A stretch of DNA of 5,704 nt from JBBAFB01 sp041655595 (GTDB taxonomy: Bacteria; Bacillota; DULZ01), in contig JBBAFB010000128.1 in NCBI GenBank assembly GCA_041655595.1, positions 1-5,704 on the forward strand, given 5' to 3'. Made by a program: the position numbers and the translations under genes. The notes below the pieces were generated by a model that saw only the letters and a list, made by a program, of their open reading frames with translations, was not told where the DNA came from and searched no databases. Shown piece after piece: positions 1 through 5,681 of this stretch; within the stretch, counting starts at the first letter, position 1, and each line of letters opens with the position of its first letter.

Positions 1-1
1 G

Positions 2-448
2 GATGAGAACTACCGGGAAATTGTAAGCCATAAAAGGCTCTACGGAAACACCAAACAGCAAAGCATGGATTGGCTGCCATACCTTAAGCAATTATCTTAT
101 CGGCCACGGGCTCTCAAATATTCCAGCATCTATGAGATGATGCCCAGCCAAATGAGGCAGTTTTTGGGCAACTGTTCAAATACGGAAACGGGAAAAGTTC
201 TTAAGATCCTTTCCGAGTTGACAGAAAAAACCGGTTTTGAAAGCGCAATAAATACGGTTAACCAAGCGCTCAGCTATGAAGTATCTGATGCGGAAAGCCT
301 AAAGAACCTTTACCGCCGAATCTATGCAGATCTTCCGGAATTGCCGCCAATGCCCCTTGGTTCAGAGATACCGAAGGTATCACCAATGACCACCAATCTG
401 ATTTCCTATGATGTCTTTCTAAAAAGAGGAGGAACATCCAATGCTTGA
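2..448 (+). CDS. istA: IS21-family transposase IstA, C-terminal 148 codons (5' end off the window)
   Basis: This frame is open from the window edge, so the ATG at 65 is an internal methionine and not the start. The protein aligns without large gaps to residues ~357-501 of the complete IstA encoded at 3383-4888: IVSHKRLYG matches IVRHRRLYG, RPRALKYSSI matches RPTALKYTGL, and QFLGNC matches QFLENC. The part present is the end of the C-terminal beta-barrel region and the helical tail that in this family contacts IstB and DNA. The catalytic DDE core lies upstream of the window. The gene overlaps istB by 8 bases, consistent with coupled translation. Whether the missing part is intact cannot be seen here. 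It differs at many positions from the second copy, so it belongs to a different element and not a recent duplicate. Confidence 0.93.
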   Translation, partial: DENYREIVSHKRLYGNTKQQSMDWLPYLKQLSYRPRALKYSSIYEMMPSQMRQFLGNCSNTETGKVLKILSELTEKTGFESAINTVNQALSYEVSDAESLKNLYRRIYADLPELPPMPLGSEIPKVSPMTTNLISYDVFLKRGGTSNA

Positions 449-1211
449 CCTGGAAATCATTGATTGCTGCAAACGGCTTAAAATCAGCCGAAATCTGGCC
501 GATATGGCGCAAATAACAACCGGGGAATCCCATCAGGAATTCTTACTGAAGCTTTTGACTGCAGAACTAAAAAACCGGGAGCAAATGCGGGTATCAAAGT
601 TAATTAACGGAGCAGGGTTTTACAGTATTAAAACCTTTGAAGGATTCCGTTTTGATGAAATCACCCTACCCTTTGATCTTACGGAGGAAAACCTAAAATC
701 CCTTGATTTCATAGGGGAAAAGAAAAACATCATTATGTACGGCAGAACAGGCACAGGAAAAACAATGCTTTCTACGGCTTTAGGTGTCGCCGCCTGCAAA
801 AAGGGAATTCCCGTAAGGTTTTTTCGCACAGCAGCCTTGGTTAACTACCTTTCGGAAGCCAAGAAGGCGGGCAATTTGAAGGCGCTGCTGAAAAAACTAT
901 CTAAGGCCCAAGTTATCATCCTTGATGAATTTGGCTATGTACCTTACGATCGCACCGGCTCCCAGTTATTGTTTGATTTTCTTTCGGAGATACATGAACA
1001 GAAATCCGTCATACTGAATACCAACCTGGAATTTTCACGGTGGGTCAATGTTCTTTATGATGAACAAATGACAGCAGCCCTGGTAGGAAGATTGATGCAT
1101 CACTGCTACCTGCTTCTGTTTCCAGGAGAGAATAATCGTTTAAGGGAGTCAAGTATCAATGAACTGTATCATTCAATGGCAACGACTGAAAAAAGGGTGA
1201 CGAACAGTTAA
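441..1211 (+). CDS. istB: IS21-family helper ATPase IstB (element 1)
   Basis: This 256-residue AAA+ ATPase, related to DnaC/DnaA, helps IstA select and remodel target DNA during IS21 transposition. The Walker A motif GRTGTGKT is at residues 101-108 and Walker B VIILDE at 158-163, followed by FGYVP. The sensor-1 region ILNTNLEFSRW is at 191-201 and the arginine-finger region GRLMHH at 216-221. Length is normal for the family (about 240-260). The ATG at 441 overlaps the istA stop by 8 bases and has a strong Shine-Dalgarno, GAGGAGG at 426-432, eight bases upstream. Two positions differ from the second IstB: NTN replaces TTN in sensor 1, and GRL replaces DRL before the arginine. The frame is intact, so it is probably expressed, but activity is unknown. 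Confidence 0.95.
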   Translation: MLDLEIIDCCKRLKISRNLADMAQITTGESHQEFLLKLLTAELKNREQMRVSKLINGAGFYSIKTFEGFRFDEITLPFDLTEENLKSLDFIGEKKNIIMYGRTGTGKTMLSTALGVAACKKGIPVRFFRTAALVNYLSEAKKAGNLKALLKKLSKAQVIILDEFGYVPYDRTGSQLLFDFLSEIHEQKSVILNTNLEFSRWVNVLYDEQMTAALVGRLMHHCYLLLFPGENNRLRESSINELYHSMATTEKRVTNS

Positions 1212-1479
1212 ATCAAGCGAGCCATCGGGGAGGTTGAAAATGAAGCATTTTGTGGTTCTTACGGTTTCTTAAAAAGATATCACGAAACTTGGAAAAATAC
1301 CTGGAGGTGGTCGGATAGATATGTAATTCAAAGCCAGAGCGCACTTTTCAAAGGCTATCGATGCTCCATAAAAGACAAATGTGAAAAAAGGTTATTGCTT
1401 GGCAATGTATGTATGCTCATCTTAATTTTTATGCCCAGGATGGCTTGCAATAGTGTGGAAAATGGAGATACAATACTAT
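1212..1479. other. Unexplained long 3' tail of element 1 between istB and the terminal repeat
   Basis: No gene is recognised here. The frame directly after the istB stop stays open for 112 codons (1212-1547, running into galE DNA) but has no early start codon and resembles no family I know. A 10-codon frame, MKHFVVLTVS, starts at 1240 with a strong GGGGAGG at 1227-1233, six bases upstream, and stops at 1270-1272; it may be the start of a broken gene. Its start overlaps a perfect inverted repeat, AAAATG-aag-CATTTT (1237-1251). The block ATTGCAAGC (minus strand, around 1443-1451) also occurs inside the left end of element 2 at a similar depth, so the last ~75 bases of the tail probably belong to the IS end. 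The rest could be an old passenger fragment or insertion. Confidence 0.5.
1445..1474 (+). promoter_or_regulatory. Possible outward-facing promoter near the right end of element 1
   Basis: A -35-like TTGCAA (1445-1450, 4 of 6 to consensus) and a -10-like TACAAT (1469-1474, 5 of 6) are separated by 18 bases. Transcription would begin near 1481 and read out through the terminal repeat into the galE remnant. A short frame, MEKLFATFSK (ATG at 1478, GGAG at 1464-1467), lies just after it and stops at 1508-1510. TTGCAA is its own reverse complement and is also part of a shared end block, so the -35 match may be incidental. Pattern match only. Confidence 0.3.
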
Positions 1480-1525
1480 GGAAAAATTATTTGCAACTTT
1501 CTCCAAATAGGACTTGCAAAAAACA
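1480..1525 (-). repeat. Right terminal repeat region of element 1
   Basis: Read inward from 1525 on the minus strand, this 46-base segment aligns without gaps to the right end of element 2 (5636-5681), with 28 of 46 identical by hand count. Identity is concentrated in the outer 14 bases and in a block at positions 32-46 that ends TTTTCC. Identity clustered at fixed distances from the tip fits transposase binding sites. The left partner is outside the window. Confidence 0.75.
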
Positions 1526-2278
1526 CTTAAGGCGGTGGGTGAATCAGTAGCAAAGCCTTTAGAGTATTATTACAATAACTTGGTTTCTACTATGATGCTT
1601 GGCAAAATGTGTGTAAAACATGGGGTTAATAAATTTGTTTTCAGCTCATCTGCCACAGTCTACGGGGATCAGCCCTCTCCACTAAAAGAAGATATGGAAC
1701 TAAAAGAAACAACCAATCCTTATGGCGAGACCAAGGCAATGAGTGAAAGAATACTTATGGATACAGCAAAGGCCAACCCTAGTTTTGCAGTCAGCCTGTT
1801 AAGGTACTTCAACCCGGTAGGTGCCCATGAAAGCGGTTTAATTGGTGAAGACCCTAATGGCATACCTAATAATCTAATGCCTTTTGTAACTAAAGTGGCT
1901 AAAGGGGTACTGCCTGAATTGAGCATATTCGGTGACGATTATGAAACTGTAGACGGCACCGGTGTGCGGGATTATATTCATGTGGTGGATCTTGCCAAAG
2001 GCCATGTTAAGGCTGTAGAGAAGTTGGATGAGGGCGTAAAGATATATAATCTGGGAACCGGAAGGGGTACATCTGTTCTAGAATTAATAAATGCTTTTAT
2101 TAAAGTTAATAAAGTAGATGTTCCTTATAAAATCGTTAACAGGCGCCCGGGTGACATCGCTACTTGCTTTGCCGATGCAAGTAGGGCCGAGAAAGAACTG
2201 GGCTGGAATGCTGAATCAACCATTGAAGATATGGTCCGGGATGCTTGGAGGTTTGAGCGGCTGAACGAAACGGTATAA
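1526..2278 (+). pseudogene. galE: UDP-glucose 4-epimerase, 5'-truncated by element 1
   Basis: GalE interconverts UDP-glucose and UDP-galactose with bound NAD, supplying galactose for surface polysaccharides. Homology starts at LKAVGESV exactly where the IS ends, which corresponds to about residue 79-83 of E. coli GalE (from memory). The first ~78 residues, including the GxxGxxG NAD-binding loop, are missing. Counted from the TTG at 1514, the rest is intact: FVFSSSATVYG (41-51, catalytic Ser46), NPYGETK (68-74, catalytic Tyr70 and Lys74), RYFNPVGAH (97-105), DGTGVRDYIHVVDLA (147-161) and the C-terminus to residue 254. TTG 1514 lies inside the IS terminal repeat, has no spaced ribosome binding site, and follows an in-frame TAG at 1508, so it is not a natural start. 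Even if made, the fragment should be inactive without its Rossmann loop. Confidence 0.92.
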
Positions 2279-2285
2279 CAAATTT

Positions 2286-2953
2286 ATAAATAAACCCCTT
2301 GGCAAGTTAACAATCCTATTAGTTATTATCTTAATTTTCCTTCTACTACTACTATTATTATCCCGCCCTGCCCAAGGCAATTTCTTGGTTGCAGAAGATA
2401 CCCCCTAACCCACTGATATCATAGTGGTCCCAATGGGTAGTAGCCCTAATGGGATGCTTGGGGCAGTAGATTTTACGAAAAGGGGTATTCAGGTAAGATA
2501 GTAATGGTTAGAAAGATGGTAAGGGGTTATGACCCAGTTGTTGCCCAAAGTGTAGATATTCCCCATGACGTTGATATTGCCAAGGGTGTGGCGGTACAGC
2601 TCGGCGTGTTGGAAAGTTGTAAGAAAATATTGCCCGGGGATGCTTTAAGTACAAAGGGTGAAGCGTTGGCTATTAGGGAATATTTAAAGGATGCGCCAGA
2701 GGCAGACTCGTTGATTATTGTCACTTCCAAATATCATTCCGGCAGGGAGGAGAAGATATTTGCTAATGCGATGAGGTCTTTGGATAGGAAAGTAGAGGTA
2801 ATATCTTGCCCCACAGAGCATGATGATTTCAATGCAGATAGATGGTGGAGGGACCGGTGGGATTTAAAGCGTGGGGTTTTGCAGTATTTGGAGTTGATGA
2901 ATTCTTTGTTAGGGTGCAATTTGGGGTGTAGGGGGGGCAAATGGACAAGTTGA
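2286..2953 (+). pseudogene. YdcF/DUF218-family membrane-anchored protein, degraded by stop and frameshift
   Basis: Reassembled across lesions, this reads as a DUF218 (YdcF/SanA/ElyC-like) protein, a family often found near envelope or polysaccharide genes; its biochemical role is poorly known. The frame begins I-NKPLGKLTILL, where ATA at 2286 probably replaced ATG, and continues with a hydrophobic leucine-rich anchor to about 2353. A TAA at 2406-2408 interrupts EDTP-stop-PTDIIVVPMG and is probably a mutated CAA. One base is missing in the T run at 2471-2474, shifting LYEKGYSGKIVMVRK-type sequence into another frame. The rest (2504-2953, 149 residues from an internal ATG) is intact and shows STKGEA (49-54), VTSKYHSGR (73-81) and WWRDR (114-118), all typical of the family. 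It starts 7 bases after galE, as in an operon. No part is likely to be functional. Confidence 0.85.
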
Positions 2954-3018
2954 TTTTCACCGGCCAAATCGAAGGATACCTCACCACAAATACTCATTCC
3001 AGCAAGGAGTGGATGTGA
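2941..3018 (+). CDS. Very short open frame overlapping the end of the DUF218 remnant (doubtful)
   Basis: A 25-codon frame starts at ATG 2941, overlaps the DUF218 stop in another frame, and follows a G-rich run at 2931-2937 that could serve as a ribosome binding site. The peptide (MDKLIFTGQIEGYL at the start, THSSKEWM at the end) is not recognised and has no membrane or domain signal. It may be a chance frame or the start of a decayed gene. Otherwise the stretch 2954-3091 contains no gene I can support. Confidence 0.15.
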   Translation: MDKLIFTGQIEGYLTTNTHSSKEWM

Positions 3019-3030
3019 ATTTTTAACTTT

Positions 3031-3060
3031 TTAGGTGGTACACTTTTCAGTTGACAAAAG
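3031..3060. repeat. Possible solitary end repeat of another IS21-type element
   Basis: The segment TTAGGTGGTACACTTTT (3031-3047) followed by CAGTTGACAAAAG (3048-3060) resembles the GGTGG-T-CA-TTTT-TTGACA repeats I recall in the end regions of some other IS21-family subgroups. No matching istA or istB is adjacent, so at most it is a relic. TTGACA at 3051-3056 is also a perfect -35 box, but no -10 box sits at the usual spacing. The family resemblance comes from memory and was not checked. Confidence 0.25.
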
Positions 3061-3091
3061 CAGAGGTTAAGGAAGCCAGGGATGTGATTTG

Positions 3092-3262
3092 GTGAAATTC
3101 AAGACATCGGTAAAACTGTATAAGCTGATCCTAAAAATACTAAATGCTAATATTTTTTATTACTTATTTCTAATTATATTAGTCTATGTTTTATATGATA
3201 CTTTTTCACTTGAACAAGTTAATATAGCCGACTTGTTTGATTTAACCATATGTTTTTGGTAG
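3092..3262 (+). pseudogene. Small membrane-protein gene cut off by insertion of element 2
   Basis: A GTG-started frame with AGGGA at 3079-3083, eight bases upstream, encodes 56 residues. The N-terminus is basic (MKFKTSVKLYKLILK), followed by one strong hydrophobic helix at about residues 23-36 (FYYLFLIILVYVLY) and an acidic stretch, SLEQVNIADLFDL. The last codons (TGT TTT TGG TAG) come from the left tip of the second IS, so host coding sequence ends at 3250 and the natural gene was probably longer. The helix pattern implies an inner-membrane protein with cytoplasmic N-terminus. The family is not recognised; a polysaccharide-export or polymerase component is possible from context only. It is AT-richer than its neighbours. 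Confidence 0.5.
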
Positions 3263-3300
3263 TATAGAACCCGGGCACAACGGAAGTTAAGAATCCCTGC
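3251..3300 (+). repeat. Left terminal repeat region of element 2
   Basis: The outer tip TGTTTTTGG is followed at position 25 by GCACAACGGAAGTTAAG, matching GCACTGCGGAACTTAAT at the same depth in the right end. A further inner block, AGCACCCCA (3325-3333), recurs inverted as TGGGGTGCT (5626-5634). Multiple subterminal repeats are a known feature of IS21 ends and are probably IstA binding sites. The region before istA also holds a small inverted repeat, ATGGA-aaaac-TCCAT (3306-3320). Confidence 0.8.
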
Positions 3301-3382
3301 GAAAAATGGAAAAACTCCATTGCAAGCACCCCACAAATAATATACCCTTTTTAGTGACTAAGCTGAAAAGGGGAATAGGGAG

Positions 3383-4888
3383 ATGCTAACAATGGAGCAG
3401 ATACATCGTATCAAATATTTAAGAAAATTTGAAGGCAAAAGCTTAAGAAAAATTGCTGATATCACAGGTCATGATTTTGAAACAGTAAAAAAATATGTTA
3501 AAAAAGATGATTTTAACCTTGAGACAAAACCTAAACAGACTAGGACGGGAAAATTAACGCCTTATAGGGATTTAGTAATCAAATGGCTGGTAGATGACCA
3601 AAAGGCCCCCCATAAACAGCGTCACACTGCCAAAAGAGTTTATGACAGGCTGAAAGAAATGTATGGGGATGAATTTAACGCCTCAGATCGGGCGGTCAGA
3701 GGGTTTGTAGCAGAAATAAGAAAAGAACTGAAAACAGGGGCGGATGGTTTTTTGCCGCTGGAACACCCACCAGGTGAGGCCCAGGTAGATTTTGGCGGAG
3801 CAAGATTCATCGAAAATGGAATAACATATGACGGGCATTATCTTAACGTATCTTACCCACACAGCAACGGCGGCCACACCCAGCTTTTTAAAAGTGAAAA
3901 CCAGGAATGCCTACTGGAAGGGTTAAAATCCATTTTCGAGCATATAGGCGGCGTACCAACCGCCATATGGTTTGACAACATGTCCACAGCAGTAAAAAAA
4001 ATCAGGGCATATGGAGAACGAGATCTTAGTGAAGGCTTCCTTAGATTTATGATGCATTACGGCTTTAACAGCAATTTCTGCAACCCCAACAGCGGAAATG
4101 AAAAGGGATCAGTGGAAAACAAAGTGGGCTATCATCGTCGCAACCTCTTCGTTCCTGTTCCGGAATTTAAGGATCTACGCCAGTACAACAAGGAATTGCT
4201 GAAACGCTGTGATGAAGATATGATAAGGCAACATTACAAAGGCATTGGGCTAATCAGTGAACTATTCCAGGAGGACATGCAAGAATTTTTTAAACTTCCG
4301 AAGGTCCCTTTTGAGGTATACCGGCATAAATTTGCCAAAGCCGATAATTACGGAAAAATTAAATTTGACGCCAGAACATATTCCACGTCCCCCAAACTGG
4401 TAAACTCACAAATAATGATAAGAGCTGGGGCCCATGATGTTGAAATTCTTGATAATGACCACAACCTAATTGTCAGGCACAGAAGGCTTTATGGCGATGA
4501 GAGGGAATCCATGATCTGGACCCCTTACCTGGAACTAATGGCCAAAAGACCTACAGCACTAAAATACACGGGCCTCTTTAATCAGCTACCACTAACATTA
4601 AAACAGTTTCTGGAAAATTGTGATTACATTTGCAAAAAAGAAACCCTGAAACTATTTAGCCGTATGACAGGGGAAAGCGGTATAGAAGCAGCAGTTCTAG
4701 CCATGGAAGAAGGTATCAAGCATGGAGCCAGGGGTGCTGATGACATATGGGCTACCTATTGCCGCTTAACTTCCGGAAGTTTGCCGGAAATTGATATCAC
4801 GCTTCCAGATACGGTTCCGGAACTTAAAAGGTTTACCCCAGACATAAATATCTATGACAAACTAATAGCCTCCGGAGGTATACACTAA
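3383..4888 (+). CDS. istA: IS21-family DDE transposase IstA (element 2)
   Basis: This 501-residue IstA cuts and joins the element ends. A helix-turn-helix region lies at residues ~5-42 (IHRIKYLRKFEGKSLRKIAD, then ETVKKYVKK). The RNase-H-like catalytic core has Asp136 (AQVDFGG), Asp198 (IWFDNMS) and Glu245 (KGSVENKV), giving a complete DDE triad. A beta-barrel-like domain follows at ~320-375, then a helical tail. Length is typical (about 390-520 in the family). Two starts are possible: ATG 3383 with AGGGGA at 3369-3374 eight bases upstream, or ATG 3392 with GGGAG at 3378-3382 nine bases upstream. I keep the longer form; the difference is three residues. The stop overlaps the istB start as TAATG. 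No frameshift or missing catalytic residue is seen, so it may be active. Confidence 0.96.
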   Translation: MLTMEQIHRIKYLRKFEGKSLRKIADITGHDFETVKKYVKKDDFNLETKPKQTRTGKLTPYRDLVIKWLVDDQKAPHKQRHTAKRVYDRLKEMYGDEFNASDRAVRGFVAEIRKELKTGADGFLPLEHPPGEAQVDFGGARFIENGITYDGHYLNVSYPHSNGGHTQLFKSENQECLLEGLKSIFEHIGGVPTAIWFDNMSTAVKKIRAYGERDLSEGFLRFMMHYGFNSNFCNPNSGNEKGSVENKVGYHRRNLFVPVPEFKDLRQYNKELLKRCDEDMIRQHYKGIGLISELFQEDMQEFFKLPKVPFEVYRHKFAKADNYGKIKFDARTYSTSPKLVNSQIMIRAGAHDVEILDNDHNLIVRHRRLYGDERESMIWTPYLELMAKRPTALKYTGLFNQLPLTLKQFLENCDYICKKETLKLFSRMTGESGIEAAVLAMEEGIKHGARGADDIWATYCRLTSGSLPEIDITLPDTVPELKRFTPDINIYDKLIASGGIH

Positions 4889-5619
4889 TGAATTCAGATG
4901 CATTAATCAAGCACTACTGCAAGGAACTCCGGTTTGGCAAGAACCTTTACGAAAACTATTCAAGGATAAATGCAGTTGATTATGCGGATTTTTTGGCCCA
5001 GCTTCTAAAGCTGGAATTGGACAACAGAGAATTGACACGCAAAAACAGAAATCTGAAGGCCGCGGGTTTTGATGTGATTAAAACCTTTGAGGGCTATAGC
5101 TTCAGCCAGGTACAAATACCGAATGCAATTGATATTGAGGATTTAAAAAACGCCAATTTCATCAACAAAAAAGAAAACCTAATACTTTATGGTCCCGTGG
5201 GAACAGGTAAATCACATTTGGCGACTGCAATAGGGGTGGCCGCTTGCAGCGGCGGCAAGAGGGTAAAATTCTTTCGAACGGCATCACTTGTTAACCAATT
5301 AGGCGAGGCCAAGGCTAAAGGTGAATTAAAGCGCTTTATGAGAATGATTGAAAAAACAGATCTGTTGATCTGCGATGAATGGGGTTATATTCCCTTTGAA
5401 AAAGAGGGGGCTCAACTTCTCTTTCAAGTAATCTCAGAGTGCTATGAAAGGAGGAGCGTGATAATCACAACGAACCTGGAATTCAGCAAGTGGAACGGAA
5501 TTTTCTATGATGAAAAGTTGACCAGTGCCATAATTGACAGATTGGTTCATTACAGCCACTTATTGATTTTTTCCGGTCCAAGTCATAGGCTTACACATTC
5601 AACCATGAAATCCCAATAA
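4888..5619 (+). CDS. istB: IS21-family helper ATPase IstB (element 2)
   Basis: This 243-residue AAA+ partner of IstA binds ATP and DNA and directs target choice. Walker A GPVGTGKS is at residues 102-109 and Walker B LLICDE at 159-164, followed by WGYIP. Sensor-1 IITTNLEFSKW is at 192-202 and arginine-finger region DRLVHY at 217-222; all match the family pattern. The ATG shares one base with the istA stop, and GGAGG at 4874-4878 lies nine bases upstream. It is homologous to the element 1 IstB along its whole length, with KTFEG, FFRTA and TNLEFS conserved, but diverged. A small perfect hairpin, TCCCA-ataa-TGGGA (5611-5624), covers the stop codon; it lacks a T run and is not a convincing terminator. 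Confidence 0.96.
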   Translation: MNSDALIKHYCKELRFGKNLYENYSRINAVDYADFLAQLLKLELDNRELTRKNRNLKAAGFDVIKTFEGYSFSQVQIPNAIDIEDLKNANFINKKENLILYGPVGTGKSHLATAIGVAACSGGKRVKFFRTASLVNQLGEAKAKGELKRFMRMIEKTDLLICDEWGYIPFEKEGAQLLFQVISECYERRSVIITTNLEFSKWNGIFYDEKLTSAIIDRLVHYSHLLIFSGPSHRLTHSTMKSQ

Positions 5620-5625
5620 TGGGAA

Positions 5626-5681
5626 TGGGGTGCTCGGAAAATTAAGTTCCGCAGTGCATGGAAAGGTACTTGCCAAAGACA
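5626..5681 (-). repeat. Right terminal repeat region of element 2
   Basis: Read inward from 5681, the sequence is TGTCTTTGGCAAGTACC, then GCACTGCGGAACTTAAT from position 25, TTTTCC to position 46, and the inner AGCACCCCA block (minus strand of 5626-5634). CGGAA at 5635-5639 and TTCCG at 5647-5651 form a local inverted repeat with a 7-base loop. The tip and the position 32-46 block also match the right end of element 1. Confidence 0.8.

Larger units (their letters stand above)
1..1525 (+). mobile_element. IS21-family insertion sequence, element 1 (left part outside the window)
   Basis: The element holds the end of istA, a complete istB and a right terminal repeat; its left end lies before base 1. 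I place the right end at the CA dinucleotide 1524-1525. Read inward on the minus strand, the end starts TGTTTTTTGCAAGT, which matches the right end of the second element (TGTCTTTGGCAAGT) at 12 of 14 positions. The next base, 1526, resumes a galE reading frame, which independently supports the boundary. The tail between the istB stop and the end is 314 bases, against 62 in element 2. IS21-family elements are usually about 2 to 2.6 kb, so roughly 1 to 1.3 kb should lie to the left. Family assignment is very sure; the right boundary is fairly sure. Confidence 0.85.
3251..5681 (+). mobile_element. Complete IS21-family insertion sequence, element 2 (2431 bp)
   Basis: The element contains istA and istB in the family's fixed order, bounded by inverted ends TGTTTTTGG (3251-3259) and CCAAAGACA (5673-5681), which agree at 8 of 9 positions and keep the TG...CA tips expected for IS21. 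Aligned inward without gaps, the two 50-base ends share 29 positions by hand count, including GCAC-NN-CGGAA at positions 25-35 in both. The length is normal for the family and both genes are open. No clear 4-8 bp target duplication is visible: the left flank ends taaccata and the right flank begins tcatcaac. It sits in the same orientation as element 1 but is a different, diverged member of the family. Confidence 0.88.

Noticed and set aside
1240..1285. Right end of element 1 near 1282, by analogy with the short tail of element 2
   Set aside because: The alignment needs several gaps and the tip TGATATC does not match the other ends.
1365..1377. Right end of element 1 at AAAGACA (1371-1377)
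   Set aside because: Only the 7-base tip matches; the inner blocks do not follow at the right distances, whereas the end at 1525 matches over 46 bases and abuts galE.
1514..2278. GalE as a complete 254-residue protein starting at TTG 1514
   Set aside because: The TTG lies within the IS end, has no spaced ribosome binding site, and the NAD-binding N-terminal part of the family is missing.
2504..2953. A stand-alone 149-residue gene starting at ATG 2504
   Set aside because: Clear family-like sequence continues upstream in a shifted frame, and no ribosome binding site precedes the ATG; it is the back half of a pseudogene.
270..2997. Minus-strand open frames of 64-87 codons inside istA, istB, galE and DUF218
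   Set aside because: They lie opposite well-supported genes or remnants and show no domain or ribosome binding signal.
3051..3080. Promoter for the 3092 frame from the perfect TTGACA at 3051-3056
   Set aside because: No acceptable -10 box is present 16-18 bases downstream.
5611..5624. Rho-independent terminator after the second istB
   Set aside because: The hairpin has only a 5-bp stem and no T run follows.
1..5681. Composite transposon formed by two flanking IS copies
   Set aside because: The two elements differ substantially in protein and end sequence, and the DNA between them is broken host genes and not a cargo module.
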